A DNA stretch of 57,603 nt from Paludibacter sp. (GCA_027450045.1 DAIDKM010000009.1:1-57603), one strand, 5' to 3'; shown: positions 18,425 through 28,783, numbered from the stretch's first letter. Notes: generated from the letters alone by a model not told the origin. Translations and numbers: made by a program.

Positions 18425-19447
18425 ATGAATCACAAATTAAAAGCGCTTGTTCTTTGTCTCCTCGTTGCTTTACCATCATTGATGTCAGGGCAAACGTTTA
18501 ATTATGAGGTGGATTTCAGCCATTTTCTGGATAACAGGGAATATACAAGTAATTATGAAATTTCGCAAACAATGCTTGGCGCCAGACTAAATACTATGGC
18601 CGGCGCCCGGCTCGATTCTACTCAGGGATTTATGGGTGGTGTAAATTATCTGTACGAATATGGTGATCGGATTAATGGGAATACGCCTACTGTCGATTTG
18701 TTCTATTATTATCAAAAGCCTACGTTTACTTTTCTCTTAGGATCTTTTCCGCGTCGTGGGTTGTTGCATTATCCATTGGCGTTACTTTCTGATACGCTGG
18801 ATAATTATCGCCCGAATATTCAGGGTGCTTATTTAGAAAAAAGAGGAGATTGGGGGTACGAAAATTTCTGGATTGACTGGACAAGTCGACAACGCGCTAC
18901 TGTACGCGAAACTTTTTTGGCCGGGTTATCCGGTGAATTGAAATATCATCTCTTATTTCTTGATCATTATTTCTACATGTATCACAGAGCATTATATGGC
19001 AGTAACGTGCCCGGAGACGCTATTCGGGATAATGGAGCGTATGGATTGTTAGCCGGAGTGAATTTGACGCCTTTGACAAATTGGTATCTGCTTTCGTTTC
19101 GTGTGGGCAGTTTGGGCAGCTACAATCGGCAAAGACCTATGAAGGATATTGATTTTCATTTTGGCTTCTTCTCTCAAATCCATGCCTATTATCGAAAATT
19201 TGGCATTGACGCATCGTATTATCGTGGTCAATCACTCAATGTAGCCTATGGAGATGCCATGTATCTATCAGGTAATTATGGTCGGATAGACTTTGCTTAT
19301 CTGCCCATCAATAACCGTTTTATTACTACGCGTGTGGCTGTTTGTTTACACGATGTGGATAAAAAATGGCAAAACTCTGAAATGTTGAGTTTGATTTTTC
19401 ATGTTGGGCAAAGCTTCAAAAGTTACCATAATTGGCCAATGCCATAG
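18425..19447 (+). CDS. Predicted outer-membrane beta-barrel protein, unknown function
   Basis: A 340-residue exported protein. Residues 1-22 are a signal peptide (hydrophobic core ALVLCLLVALPSLM). The rest alternates Tyr/Phe-rich strands with short turns, for example FTFLLGSFPRRGLLHYP, consistent with a porin-like barrel. It resembles hypothetical Bacteroidota proteins seen as generic barrels, but no specific family was recognised. Start is the ATG at 18425, just after the nitroreductase stop. A possible terminator lies about 200 nt downstream. Confidence 0.72.
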   Translation: MNHKLKALVLCLLVALPSLMSGQTFNYEVDFSHFLDNREYTSNYEISQTMLGARLNTMAGARLDSTQGFMGGVNYLYEYGDRINGNTPTVDLFYYYQKPTFTFLLGSFPRRGLLHYPLALLSDTLDNYRPNIQGAYLEKRGDWGYENFWIDWTSRQRATVRETFLAGLSGELKYHLLFLDHYFYMYHRALYGSNVPGDAIRDNGAYGLLAGVNLTPLTNWYLLSFRVGSLGSYNRQRPMKDIDFHFGFFSQIHAYYRKFGIDASYYRGQSLNVAYGDAMYLSGNYGRIDFAYLPINNRFITTRVAVCLHDVDKKWQNSEMLSLIFHVGQSFKSYHNWPMP

Positions 19448-19644
19448 ATTGACGCTGCTTCTTTCAACTATAAATGATGAAACGAACTCTATTCTAGCAT
19501 GATGGTATTAGAATGTTATCAATATTCCTAATTTAACGTTAGATTGATGATATTTAACGAGAAAAATTTGCTTTTCGATAAATGCTGGCTTACTTTTGCA
19601 ATGTGATTTTTTCATAGTATTAGATTTTAAGGTTAACAGAGATT

Positions 19645-19670
19645 GGGTAGTCGTGAGACTGCCCTTTTTT
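19645..19670 (+). terminator. Rho-independent terminator
   Basis: GGGTAGTC (19645-19652) pairs with GACTGCCC (19657-19664), with one G-U pair and a GTGA tetraloop, then six T. It lies about 200 nt after the barrel gene and before the RNase H promoter. Confidence 0.75.
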
Positions 19671-19768
19671 CGTTTTTGGATGGTTCTCTTCATGATTCTC
19701 TTCTATACTGCCTTTCGAAACAATCCATTTTAATTGCATCATTTCTCAATGCATTGATTGATTGTTTG

Positions 19769-19776
19769 TACTTTTG
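19769..19776 (+). promoter_or_regulatory. -7 promoter element of the RNase H gene
   Basis: TACTTTTG fits TAnnTTTG and lies about 63 nt before the ATG at 19839. A correctly spaced -33 box was not seen. Confidence 0.4.
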
Positions 19777-19838
19777 TGCATATTCTCATTTTACTCTCAT
19801 TTTTTAGTTGACAATTGTTTTAAGCTAAATGCGTTTGT

Positions 19839-20468
19839 ATGGCAAAAAAGAAATTTTATGTGGTGTGGAAAGGTCGCGAAACCGGTATTTTTGATAGTTG
19901 GGAAAACTGTAAGAAAAACGTGATCCAATTTGAAGGCGCTCAATATAAGGCATTTCCTACAGAGGAAGAGGCAAAAGCCGCTTTTAAAAAAGGGTTTTGG
20001 TCTGTTGTAAGCAAAACTGTTTCGCGACGTAGTGCATTGTTAGCTGCAAATGGTGCCGATCAGCCTATTCGGGAAAGTTTAGCGGTGGATGCTGCATGTA
20101 GTGGAAATCCCGGAAAAATGGAGTATCGTGGGGTAGATGTTGAATCGGGTCGTGAAATTTTTCACCAGGGTCCTTTTGAGGAAGGAACGAACAATATTGG
20201 TGAATTTTTAGCAATAGTCCATGGATTGGCTTATCTGAAGCAAAACGACAGTTCAATAATTCTTTATTCTGACAGTTCAATCGCGTTGGCTTGGATAAAA
20301 GCCAAGAAATGTCGTACGAAATTGGCACGAACCGAGAAAAACGATCGTCTTTTTGAATTAATCGAACGCGCTGAAATATGGTTACAGCAAAATAGTTTTT
20401 CTACCCGTTTGTTTAAATGGGAAACTTCCCGTTGGGGAGAAATTCCGGCGGATTTTGGCAGGAAATAA
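19839..20468 (+). CDS. Ribonuclease H with viroplasmin-type N-terminal domain
   Basis: A 209-residue cytoplasmic nuclease for RNA in RNA-DNA hybrids. Residues 4-50 (KKFYVVWKGRETGIFDSWENC) form the caulimovirus viroplasmin / RNase H1 hybrid-binding domain. Residues about 78-209 are a type 1 RNase H fold with candidate catalytic D84 (AVDAACSGNPG), E122 (NIGEFLAI), D145 (YSDSSIALAW) and a C-terminal acidic residue in EIPADFGRK. This fused form is a common Bacteroidota RNase H1. It is probably monocistronic and convergent with a lipoprotein gene 12 nt away. Confidence 0.92.
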   Translation: MAKKKFYVVWKGRETGIFDSWENCKKNVIQFEGAQYKAFPTEEEAKAAFKKGFWSVVSKTVSRRSALLAANGADQPIRESLAVDAACSGNPGKMEYRGVDVESGREIFHQGPFEEGTNNIGEFLAIVHGLAYLKQNDSSIILYSDSSIALAWIKAKKCRTKLARTEKNDRLFELIERAEIWLQQNSFSTRLFKWETSRWGEIPADFGRK

Positions 20469-20480
20469 TAGCAATATTTC

Positions 20481-21962
20481 TCATGGGTTTGGAATGCCGT
20501 TTTTAGGAATCCATTCATAGGCGCCGATATCAGGCAGATTGTTCCAAAATCGATCTATTCCGTTCATATCGTATTGATAAGGTGACGTGTGGCTTATGAT
20601 TGGGTTTGCTTTTCCCCGCAACATCGAAAGAGAATCAGGCTGGAAGTCATAATACGATTTATCCATGGTTGTGCTTACAAATAAGTCATCTTGCGGCTTA
20701 CCCCAAATGATGTTAGCCATGTTGGTGGAAGAGATGGCAGGCGATGTGAGGTAGCAATGATCAAAATGAAATTGAAATACATTTGTTTGCGCCGTGTCAG
20801 CAAGCGATAACTCATTCGCCATTGAACCTGCAATAACACAATTATTTGCCGTGAACACAAGAGGAAAAATAGTTGATTGAGGAGTTAACGGCTGCTTGTT
20901 CATTAGTATCACCGAAGGATTCCCGTCACGTTGTTTTCCTGTATAAACGTCGTTGTAATAATTCGCAATGGTATTGTGTGTTAAGAGATAATTTCCTCCA
21001 AGAAAGAGTAAACAATACGATTTGCAATTCGATATTTCTGTATTGTACATGTTGAGGTTGGCATTGATTGCAGTTATTCCACATGAATCGAAATTTTGAA
21101 TGCGTGAGTTGGCAATGGAAACAGTTGGTTGGTTCAGCGTTGTGCCATTTGGAATGTTGATGGCGACTTTTCCGCTTGTCATGATAACGTGATTCAACGA
21201 ATAAGTGCTTTGCGATCCCAGAAATTGCATACCGCCCCATTGACCGGAAAGGTAGTTGTAAGGGACGTTAGGAAAAAGCCAATCAAGTCGGTCTCCTTGC
21301 ATAATGATTTGTTTATTAGGACTTTGTCCTCCTTCTGCAACCAAATTACCTTTGAGCAATACAGATGCATTTTGATGAAAGTAGAGTTTTGTGCCAGGCT
21401 GAAGCGTCAACGTTTTTGCGTTGTCAATAGCTAAGTAATTGTAAATCAAATAAGGTCTTATATTGGTGAGTGTCGTGTCGTTGTGTATCGTTTTCGACCG
21501 AAAAATGGTTACATTTTGACCGTAAGCCTGTAGTTTGACTGTTTGTCGGCTATTGTTCGTTTGAAATAAGATTGAATCTTCGATCAACACCGGATTATTT
21601 TGCAATAATGGATTGACCGTGATAGCAACAAAAATGTAAATACTGTCGTGTGCTCTAATTTCCACATTCTGTACCTCATTATTGGTGGGGTTTGTGCCAT
21701 CAACATTTATATGAAACCCGCTTGTAACGCCATGTGTCAATAGAATAGACTGAATTGTAATTGGTTGTGAATTATGATTGTACACCATAAAACTTCCGGT
21801 AGTCGAGCCGATTGTGGCAAATACAGTGTCAAAAGAAAGCGTGTCGGTTGAAAAGGAGAGTTTCCCATTCGTATTGTATGCGATCTTTGATTCTGAGCAA
21901 CTGTTTGCAAAAAGAAGAACGATAAAAGTAAATGCAAGCAAGATGAAATACGTTTGTTTCAT
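20481..21962 (-). CDS. Exported lipoprotein with right-handed parallel beta-helix
   Basis: A 493-residue surface or periplasmic lipoprotein. Residues 1-21 are a lipoprotein signal with Cys22 in ANSCSES. Residues about 30-155 form an Ig-like beta domain (DTVFATIGSTTGSFMVYNH). Residues 195-480 are a beta-helix with repeated Asn-rich rungs (LNMYNTEISNCKSYC, LLTHNTIANYYNDVY). It ends in LPDIGAYEW, typical of choice-of-anchor-Q/polymorphic beta-helix proteins. Carbohydrate or surface binding is plausible but unproven. The ATG at 21962 is chosen over an upstream one at 22022, since the signal peptide begins there. Confidence 0.75.
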   Translation of the reverse strand: MKQTYFILLAFTFIVLLFANSCSESKIAYNTNGKLSFSTDTLSFDTVFATIGSTTGSFMVYNHNSQPITIQSILLTHGVTSGFHINVDGTNPTNNEVQNVEIRAHDSIYIFVAITVNPLLQNNPVLIEDSILFQTNNSRQTVKLQAYGQNVTIFRSKTIHNDTTLTNIRPYLIYNYLAIDNAKTLTLQPGTKLYFHQNASVLLKGNLVAEGGQSPNKQIIMQGDRLDWLFPNVPYNYLSGQWGGMQFLGSQSTYSLNHVIMTSGKVAINIPNGTTLNQPTVSIANSRIQNFDSCGITAINANLNMYNTEISNCKSYCLLFLGGNYLLTHNTIANYYNDVYTGKQRDGNPSVILMNKQPLTPQSTIFPLVFTANNCVIAGSMANELSLADTAQTNVFQFHFDHCYLTSPAISSTNMANIIWGKPQDDLFVSTTMDKSYYDFQPDSLSMLRGKANPIISHTSPYQYDMNGIDRFWNNLPDIGAYEWIPKNGIPNP

Positions 21963-22068
21963 GTGTACATATTTTTCAATATTAAGGCCGCATGTTACTT
22001 GCTTTTTTACGGTAATCTTCATTTATGAAATATAGTTCGTGCTTGTTTCATGTTATCTATGTTTTTTA

Positions 22069-22932
22069 TTAAGTAAATAATAGTGTGTCAAGCAAATAGA
22101 GTACGACAAATAAAATATTAGACAGTCCGGTGAGAATCAACATCTTATTGTATGCTTTCCCGTTTGTTTTTCTAAGTTTAATATACAGCAAACCACCTGC
22201 TAAAATAATGATATATGAAAGACGCGGAGATGTTGTCATCCATAAAAATGGGAATGCCAGAATGTATAAAAACAGGTATTCATACTCACCAAAACGTTTT
22301 CCCAAGCGGACGATAAGACTTTTTTTCCCTGCTTTACGATCGCTTTCGATGTCGCGCAAATTATTGACGGTTAAGATGGCCATTGAGATAGATCCATTAA
22401 TCATTCCCAACCAAAAAGAAGGTTCTGAAAAGGAGTTTGTTAGCAGGTAGGTTGTACCAACAGTCGCAATCGGGCCAAAAAATAGGAGAACAAAAATGTC
22501 GGCAATGCCAAGATAACTTAGTGAATAGGGAGTCGCGGTATAGAGCCACGCAAAAAACAGTGCAAAAAGTCCGATGATGATAATTGGCAATCCGCCTATT
22601 GCTGCTAAGTAAAGTCCACTCAGCAGGGCTACGATTATGACGATGCTAATGGCATGCTTCATGGCTTTTGGTGTGACGGCGCCTTCGCTGATTGCACGTC
22701 GGGGTCCCAATCGGTTTTCTTTGTCGAGCCCTTTTTTAAAATCATAATAATCGTTGATTAAATTGGAAGCAATTTGGATTGCAATGGCAGCGACAAGTAT
22801 CACTAAAACAGTGACAAGATGAAATGAATTTTCACGCGTTGCCACAATAGTTCCAATGAAAACCGGTGCCGCAGCCGCTGATAATGTGCCGGGACGTATA
22901 ATATGAAACCATTTGATGAATTGCTGCTTCAT
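22069..22932 (-). CDS. menA: 1,4-dihydroxy-2-naphthoate polyprenyltransferase MenA
   Basis: MenA attaches the polyprenyl chain to dihydroxynaphthoate in menaquinone synthesis, in the inner membrane. The 287-residue, eight- or nine-helix protein has the UbiA-family acidic motif NDYYDFKKGLDKENRLGPRRAI (Asp61, Asp64, Asp70) and the second acidic motif NNLRDIESDRKAGKKSL (from about 191). It lies 63 nt after menG on the same strand, so the last two steps of menaquinone synthesis are likely one operon. Confidence 0.95.
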   Translation of the reverse strand: MKQQFIKWFHIIRPGTLSAAAAPVFIGTIVATRENSFHLVTVLVILVAAIAIQIASNLINDYYDFKKGLDKENRLGPRRAISEGAVTPKAMKHAISIVIIVALLSGLYLAAIGGLPIIIIGLFALFFAWLYTATPYSLSYLGIADIFVLLFFGPIATVGTTYLLTNSFSEPSFWLGMINGSISMAILTVNNLRDIESDRKAGKKSLIVRLGKRFGEYEYLFLYILAFPFLWMTTSPRLSYIIILAGGLLYIKLRKTNGKAYNKMLILTGLSNILFVVLYLLDTLLFT

Positions 22933-22995
22933 GTCTTCTTAGCTTTTATCACGTGTTGAAGTGTATAGTTACGTTTGTGTTGAGTTTCAAATGTT

Positions 22996-23718
22996 TTAGG
23001 ATTTAACGCCTTTGTAAATGGCTACGATGCCCAGAGTAAGCGATGAGAAGGTCGTTTTGACGAACCCTGCTTGTTGCATCATTTTTAGAAAGTTGTCTCC
23101 ATAAGGAAATTGTTTCACGCTCTCAGGAAGATATGTGTAAGCAGTGGCGTGCTTCGAGAATAACTTTCCGATAATGGGTAAAACATAACAAAAATAGAGG
23201 TCGAATAAGCGGCAAAGGAAGCGATTTTGGGGACGAGAAAATTCTAAAATAATAAGTTCCCCGTTGTTTTTTAGTACGCGTAACATTTCCGAAAGCCCTT
23301 TTTCGGGGTGCTCAAAATTGCGAATGCCAAACCCTATGGTGATTGCATCAAATGATTTATCAGGAAATTCCAATGCTTCTCCATTCCCTTGTTGCAGGAT
23401 GATCTGTTCAGTGAGTTCTAATTTTTCAACCTTCTTTTTGCCATATTCCAACATCCCTTCTGAAATGTCAATTCCAATGACTTGAAATGGATGTTTGTAT
23501 TTTATTAAACTGATGGCTAAATCGGCAGTGCCAGTGGCAATATCAAGCATAATGGCTTCCTCTTTGTCGCTGATTAGTCGAATGGCTTTGCGGCGCCACC
23601 AGGCGTCGATGCCGAGGGTAAGGAAATGATTGAGAAAGTCATATCGCCACGCTATTTCGTCGAACATTTGTCGAACCCCTTTTTTATTGACTGTAGTCAT
23701 GTCAAAATGTATTTGCAT
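22996..23718 (-). CDS. menG: Demethylmenaquinone methyltransferase MenG (UbiE type)
   Basis: MenG methylates demethylmenaquinone to menaquinone with SAM. The 240-residue protein shows VRQMFDEIAWRYDFLNHFLTLGID (UbiE signature 1), MLDIATGTADLAISL (SAM motif), and ILEFSRPQN. Two starts are possible: ATG at 23718, preceded by AGGAGG only 2 nt away, and ATG at 23700; I keep the longer one, with modest certainty. It is upstream of menA in the same direction. A -7 element is at 23781-23788. Confidence 0.94.
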   Translation of the reverse strand: MQIHFDMTTVNKKGVRQMFDEIAWRYDFLNHFLTLGIDAWWRRKAIRLISDKEEAIMLDIATGTADLAISLIKYKHPFQVIGIDISEGMLEYGKKKVEKLELTEQIILQQGNGEALEFPDKSFDAITIGFGIRNFEHPEKGLSEMLRVLKNNGELIILEFSRPQNRFLCRLFDLYFCYVLPIIGKLFSKHATAYTYLPESVKQFPYGDNFLKMMQQAGFVKTTFSSLTLGIVAIYKGVKS

Positions 23719-23780
23719 TTCCTCCTTTTAATGTGAGGTAAATGATTTGTAATTTCGGTTTTACTATGCTTTTGCTTGTG

Positions 23781-23788
23781 CAAAGATA
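23781..23788 (-). promoter_or_regulatory. -7 promoter element of menG-menA
   Basis: TATCTTTG on the minus strand matches TAnnTTTG, about 63 nt before the menG ATG. Confidence 0.45.
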
Positions 23789-23863
23789 CACTTTTGCCTT
23801 CGATTTTGGATGGTTTTAGTGAACATTCGTCAACGAGTCTCGATCGGTGTTCAAAATATTTCG

Positions 23864-23871
23864 TACCTTTG
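23864..23871 (+). promoter_or_regulatory. -7 promoter element of ychF
   Basis: TACCTTTG matches TAnnTTTG and lies about 34 nt before the ATG at 23905; together with the menG box it makes a divergent promoter region. Confidence 0.5.
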
Positions 23872-23904
23872 TCATTTGTTTTAAGCTTCTTTTAATTGAT
23901 TATT

Positions 23905-25008
23905 ATGGCTCTTCAATGTGGTATCGTCGGCTTGCCGAATGTGGGGAAATCGACTCTCTTTAATTGTTTATCAAACGCAAAAGCGCAATCGGCTAATTTT
24001 CCGTTTTGTACCATTGAACCTAACGTTGGCGTCATTTCAGTTCCTGATGATCGATTAATTAAGCTGGCAGATATTGATAAGCCGCAACGGGTAATCCCAG
24101 CAACGGTTGAGATTGTTGATATTGCCGGATTGGTGAAGGGCGCCAGCAAAGGTGAAGGTTTGGGCAATAAGTTTCTGGCAAATATTCGCGAAACAGATGC
24201 TATTATTCATGTTTTACGTTGCTTCGATGACGATAATGTGGTGCATGTTGACGGGAGCGTCAATCCGGTGCGTGATAAAGAGATCATTGACGCAGAATTG
24301 CAGTTGAAAGATTTGGAAACGGTAGAAAATCGTCTCAACAAATCGCAGAAACAGGCGCAAACCGGCGGCGATAAAGCTGCAAAAAGGCTCGTCGATATTC
24401 TTTTGCAATATAAACACGTCCTCGAACAAGGAAAATCTGCTCGAACGGTTCACCTTGATAACAAGGAAGACCAGCAATTGGCTGCGGATCTTTTTTTGTT
24501 GACGAATAAGCCTGTTTTATATGTTTGCAATGTGGATGAGGCTTCTGCACTGAATGGCAATGCGTATGTTGAACAAATAAAAGTTGCAATTCGGGACGAA
24601 GGTGCTGATTTGTTGTTACTGGCAGCCAAGATAGAGTCGGAGATCACCGAGCTTGAGGATTATGATGAGCGACAACTGTTTTTGCAAGAAATTGGGTTGC
24701 AAGAATCCGGTGTCGTGCGTTTAATCAAGGCAGCATATCATTTGTTAGACCTTCAGACCTATTTTACTACCGGAGCCGACGAAACTCGCGCATGGACATT
24801 CCATCGTGGACAAAAGGCGCCGCAATGTGCCGGCATTATTCACACTGATTTTGAGAAAGGATTTATTCGTGCTGAAGTGATCAAATACGATGATTATGTG
24901 CGTTTGGGTTCAGATGCTGCTTGCCGTGATGCCGGTAAAATCGCCATCGAAGGGAAAGAATATGTGGTGCAAGACGGCGATATTCTTCATTTTCGCTTCA
25001 ATGTCTGA
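23905..25008 (+). CDS. ychF: Redox-regulated ribosome-associated ATPase YchF (OLA1 family)
   Basis: A 367-residue Obg-like P-loop ATPase that binds ribosomes and is linked to stress responses. It has GLPNVGKS (9-16), DIAGLVKGASKGEGLGNKFL (G3 region), an NVDE-type G4 (CNVDEAS), a coiled-coil insert around residues 125-200, and a C-terminal TGS domain (about 280-367, AWTFHRGQKAPQCAG...). The ATG at 23905 is preferred to a TTG at 23896, because MALQCGIVGLP is the conserved start. Confidence 0.97.
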   Translation: MALQCGIVGLPNVGKSTLFNCLSNAKAQSANFPFCTIEPNVGVISVPDDRLIKLADIDKPQRVIPATVEIVDIAGLVKGASKGEGLGNKFLANIRETDAIIHVLRCFDDDNVVHVDGSVNPVRDKEIIDAELQLKDLETVENRLNKSQKQAQTGGDKAAKRLVDILLQYKHVLEQGKSARTVHLDNKEDQQLAADLFLLTNKPVLYVCNVDEASALNGNAYVEQIKVAIRDEGADLLLLAAKIESEITELEDYDERQLFLQEIGLQESGVVRLIKAAYHLLDLQTYFTTGADETRAWTFHRGQKAPQCAGIIHTDFEKGFIRAEVIKYDDYVRLGSDAACRDAGKIAIEGKEYVVQDGDILHFRFNV

Positions 25009-25142
25009 GTTCCTCCTTTAGTTAGTTCTAAAATTTTTTCAAGACAATTTCTTGAAATATTTCTTCATCTCAAAATCCACTCAATTGTTGAATTCTTCTT
25101 ATTGAAATGCAAAGAAGCAATCGAGGTCAAACGTTTTCAGAC

Positions 25143-25571
25143 TTACTCGGCATCTTTTTTCAATAAGTCGCGAATTTCCATCAACAGTGCTTCTGATGGG
25201 GTAGGAGGCGGCGGCGCTACAGGTTTATCTTCTTCTTTCTTTTTCATCTTATTCATGGCTTTGATCACAAAAAACATGACAAGCGCAACAATGAAGAAAT
25301 CGATGAAAATGGTGATAAACTCGCCGTAACGAATGGCCGCTTCCGGCTTTGTGATTACTCCGGCTGCATTGTGTTGTGCGGCTGACAAGACGATTTTTAA
25401 TGACGAAAAGTCAACACCTGCCGTAAGTTGTCCAATAATCGGCATTACCATGCCGGCAATAAAACCAGTTACCACTTTTCCAAAAGCAGCTCCCATTACG
25501 AATGCAATGGCCATGTCCACTAAGTTTCCTTTAAGTGCGAATTCCTTGAATTCTTTTGCAATTTTGTTCAT
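25143..25571 (-). CDS. mscL: Large-conductance mechanosensitive channel MscL
   Basis: MscL is an inner-membrane pentamer that opens under hypo-osmotic stress. The 142-residue protein has the amphipathic N-terminus KEFKEFALKGNLVDMAIAFVMGAAFGKVV (family signature), a periplasmic loop enriched in Ala/Gln, a second membrane helix (FITIFIDFFIVALVMFFVI) and the cytoplasmic Pro-rich linker plus helix. Length is normal. It is monocistronic; a -7 element is at 25643-25650. Confidence 0.97.
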   Translation of the reverse strand: MNKIAKEFKEFALKGNLVDMAIAFVMGAAFGKVVTGFIAGMVMPIIGQLTAGVDFSSLKIVLSAAQHNAAGVITKPEAAIRYGEFITIFIDFFIVALVMFFVIKAMNKMKKKEEDKPVAPPPPTPSEALLMEIRDLLKKDAE

Positions 25572-25642
25572 AATAACCGTTTTAGAAATTAGATTGAATC
25601 TTATTCATGTCAACAACCTGCACAATAGGTTCAAATTTCGGT

Positions 25643-25650
25643 CAAAGATA
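25643..25650 (-). promoter_or_regulatory. -7 promoter element of mscL
   Basis: TATCTTTG on the minus strand, about 72 nt before the mscL ATG, matches TAnnTTTG. Confidence 0.45.
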
Positions 25651-25788
25651 CTTTATCTTTGATTTGTTTTGCCTTTTTCCAACAAAAAAAAAATTGAATC
25701 ACGATTTTCCGTGCAGTTACTGATATTCCTTTTCATTCTTTTATAAATAGAGGGTTTATACCTAACAGGATAAACGCCAACTTATTTT

Positions 25789-25796
25789 TACCTTTG
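25789..25796 (+). promoter_or_regulatory. -7 promoter element of uvrA
   Basis: TACCTTTG matches TAnnTTTG and lies about 50 nt before the uvrA ATG. No LexA-like palindrome was recognised nearby. Confidence 0.5.
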
Positions 25797-25845
25797 TATA
25801 TTCAATAGCCACCTGTATTTTGTGGGTATGGCATAGTTTGATTAT

Positions 25846-28671
25846 ATGGCTTCAAAAGAAAACATCACGATACAAGGCGTTCGCGTCAACAATCTAAAAA
25901 ACATTTCCCTGGAGATTCCCCGCAACTCAATGATAGTAATCACCGGTTTATCCGGTTCGGGGAAATCATCTTTAGCATTCGACACATTGTATGCCGAAGG
26001 ACAACGGCGTTACGTGGAGAGTCTTTCGGCCTATGCGCGGCAATTCCTGGGTCGCATGAGCAAACCGGAAGTTGATTTTATCAAAGGATTGCCACCGGCC
26101 ATTGCCATTCAGCAAAAAGTCAACACGCGCAATCCTCGTTCCACGGTGGGCACTTCGACTGAAATCTATGAGTATATCAAATTGTTATTTGCTCGTATCG
26201 GTAGAACTTATTCGCCTGTTTCGGGTGCTGAAGTAAAAAAACATACCGTTGATGATGTGGTTGCTTTTGTGTTTTCGTTGCCTCCAAACAGTTCTGTGGT
26301 GGTGTTATCTCCCATCGTTTTGGGAAATGATCGCACGTGGCATCAGCAACTCGATTTATTGAGAAAGCAGGGTTTTTCCAGAATAAAACGGAAAGATCAA
26401 TATGTGCGCATCAATGACGTGTTGAATGATAAAACGTTGAGCGATGATGAAGAAATGCTGCTGGTGATCGATCGCGTTGAAGTAACTGATGATCCGCAAA
26501 CACAAAGCCGGCTGGCCGATTCAGTCGAGACCGCTTTTTTTGAAGGGAAAAACAGCTGCTTTGTCGAAGTGCAATTGGAAACCGGTATTGAACAACATCT
26601 TTTCTCGAAATCATTTGAAGCTGATGGCATTATCTTTGAAGAACCATCTGTGCAATTATTCAGTTTTAATAATCCGTTGGGAGCTTGCCCTGTTTGCGAA
26701 GGCTTTGGCCGTGTGATTGGCATTGATGAAAATTTAGTAGTTCCCAATAAACAATTGTCAGTTTACGAAGATGCTGTTGCTTGTTGGCGTGGCGAAGTGA
26801 TGAGCGAATGGAAACAGCAAGTAATACGCGGTGCATCCAAAGTTTATTTCCCAATTCATCGTCCCTATTTTCAACTCACGAAAGAGGAAAAACAGACGCT
26901 TTGGGATGGATGTTCTGCATTTCAAGGGATCCGCGATTTTTTTCGATCTATCGAAGAGCATCAATATAAAATTCAGAACCGCGTAATGTTGGCGCGTTAT
27001 CGTGGCAAGACGGTTTGTCCTGAATGCAATGGCAGCAGATTACGAAAAGCAGCCCAATGGGTAAAAGTGGGCGACCTGTCGATCACGGAATTGGTAGATC
27101 TTCCCATCCGTAAATTGAAATTATTTTTCGACTCTTTGACCTTTAGCGAGGAAGAGTTAGTCATCACGAAACGGTTGATGGTGGAAATAAACCATCGCAT
27201 TCAATTTCTCCTTGACGTGGGATTGGGTTACCTTACTCTTAACCGGTTGTCAAATACGCTCTCCGGCGGCGAAAGTCAGCGCATCAATCTGGCAACCTCG
27301 TTAGGCAGCAGTCTGGTAGGGTCGTTGTATATTTTAGATGAACCAAGCATCGGGTTGCACTCTCGCGACACAGATTTGCTGATAAAAGTGTTGCATCAGC
27401 TCAAAGCATTAGGTAACACGGTAGTGGTGGTAGAACATGACGAAGCTATTATGCGTGCTGCCGATTATATTATTGACATGGGGCCGGGAGCAGGTCGTCT
27501 TGGTGGGGAAGTGGTACTTGCCAGTCCGATGCCCATCCCGCAAGAAGTTGCTGATGAATTTTCAAGGTCGTTTACGCTCCATTATTTAACGGGAAAGGAG
27601 ATAATTCCCATTCCGTTACATCGACGTAAATGGAATAATTACATCGAGATAGAAGGCGCTGCTGAAAACAATTTGAAAAATATCAATGTGCGTTTTCCGC
27701 TCAACGTTTTTACCGTGGTTTCTGGAGTGAGCGGGAGTGGCAAGTCATCCCTGGTAAGCGATATCTTTTATCCTGCCGTGAAAAAAGCGTTAGGCGAAAC
27801 GGCGGACCGTCCGGGCTCGTTTAATGCCATAAATGGAAGTCTTCATTTGGTGACAGGCATCGAATTTGTGGATCAGAATCCTATTGGAAAATCCTCTCGT
27901 TCAAACCCGGTTACATACCTTAAAGCGTATGATGAGATTCGCAAGCTTTTTGCCGAACAACAATTAGCGAAACAATTAGGTTTCACACCTTCCACCTTTT
28001 CGTTCAATGTTGAAGGAGGCCGTTGCGAAGCGTGTCAGGGCGAAGGTGTCATCACGGTGGAAATGCAATTTATGGCTGACATCACGTTGATTTGTGACGA
28101 GTGTCATGGTAAACGCTTCAAACCGGACGTGTTGGATGTGAAGTATCGGGGTGTTTCTATCTTTGATGTGTTAGAAATGACTGTTAATCAGTCGATCGAA
28201 TTTTTCTCATCCGTCAAAGGTTTGACTGAAAAAAAGATTGTAAAGCGTTTGTTACCTTTGCAAGATGTCGGATTGGGTTATATCAAACTGGGACAATCGT
28301 CAAGCACCTTGTCCGGTGGTGAAAGCCAGCGTGTCAAGCTGGCCTCATTTCTCTCTGAAGAAAAAAGTTCGCCCATGTTGTTTGTGTTTGATGAACCCAC
28401 AACCGGGTTGCATTTTCACGATATAAAAACGTTGCTGAAAGCTTTTGATGCATTGATTGAAAGAGGGCATACCGTTATTGTCATCGAGCACAATTTGGAA
28501 GTAATCAAGTGTGCTGACCATGTTATCGATCTTGGGCCGGAGAGCGGCGAAGATGGAGGCGAAGTTGTTTTTGAAGGAACTCCTGAACAATTGATAAAGT
28601 GTGAACAATCGATCACGGGGCGATATTTGAAAGAAGAAATTCAAAAAACAATTGATAGTACCGATAGTTAG
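25846..28671 (+). CDS. uvrA: Excinuclease ABC subunit UvrA
   Basis: UvrA recognises bulky DNA lesions with UvrB in nucleotide excision repair. The 941-residue tandem ABC ATPase has Walker [10 protein letters not shown] (34-42) and GVSGSGKSS (about 627), ABC signatures [12 protein letters not shown] and [12 protein letters not shown], and Zn-finger Cys pairs near residues 281-284, 391-394, 727-730 and 750-753. The VEHDEAI and IEHNLEV switch regions are intact. Presence of all Zn modules fits canonical UvrA rather than the drug-resistance-type UvrA2. It is the first gene of a rightward run. Confidence 0.98.
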   Translation: MASKENITIQGVRVNNLKNISLEIPRNSMIVITGLSGSGKSSLAFDTLYAEGQRRYVESLSAYARQFLGRMSKPEVDFIKGLPPAIAIQQKVNTRNPRSTVGTSTEIYEYIKLLFARIGRTYSPVSGAEVKKHTVDDVVAFVFSLPPNSSVVVLSPIVLGNDRTWHQQLDLLRKQGFSRIKRKDQYVRINDVLNDKTLSDDEEMLLVIDRVEVTDDPQTQSRLADSVETAFFEGKNSCFVEVQLETGIEQHLFSKSFEADGIIFEEPSVQLFSFNNPLGACPVCEGFGRVIGIDENLVVPNKQLSVYEDAVACWRGEVMSEWKQQVIRGASKVYFPIHRPYFQLTKEEKQTLWDGCSAFQGIRDFFRSIEEHQYKIQNRVMLARYRGKTVCPECNGSRLRKAAQWVKVGDLSITELVDLPIRKLKLFFDSLTFSEEELVITKRLMVEINHRIQFLLDVGLGYLTLNRLSNTLSGGESQRINLATSLGSSLVGSLYILDEPSIGLHSRDTDLLIKVLHQLKALGNTVVVVEHDEAIMRAADYIIDMGPGAGRLGGEVVLASPMPIPQEVADEFSRSFTLHYLTGKEIIPIPLHRRKWNNYIEIEGAAENNLKNINVRFPLNVFTVVSGVSGSGKSSLVSDIFYPAVKKALGETADRPGSFNAINGSLHLVTGIEFVDQNPIGKSSRSNPVTYLKAYDEIRKLFAEQQLAKQLGFTPSTFSFNVEGGRCEACQGEGVITVEMQFMADITLICDECHGKRFKPDVLDVKYRGVSIFDVLEMTVNQSIEFFSSVKGLTEKKIVKRLLPLQDVGLGYIKLGQSSSTLSGGESQRVKLASFLSEEKSSPMLFVFDEPTTGLHFHDIKTLLKAFDALIERGHTVIVIEHNLEVIKCADHVIDLGPESGEDGGEVVFEGTPEQLIKCEQSITGRYLKEEIQKTIDSTDS

Positions 28672-28783
28672 TATTCAGTAGATATCTGATTTTATGGAAG
28701 TTAATAAAGATAAGAAATATGAAGTCAGGACATTCGGCTATTTCTTTGATTATCAAACATTTAAATGAACCATTCATTTGAAA

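Larger units (their letters stand above)
19448..19838. other. Intergenic region between the barrel protein and the RNase H gene
   Basis: A 391-nt AT-rich stretch. It holds a hairpin terminator (19645-19670), a -7 element for the RNase H gene (19769-19776), and no supported gene. A minus-strand frame at 19508-19693 encodes only a Lys/Thr/Ser-rich peptide and is rejected. Confidence 0.6.

Noticed and set aside
19508-19693. Minus-strand 61-residue frame
   Set aside because: Lys/Thr/Ser-rich, spans a plus-strand terminator, no start context.
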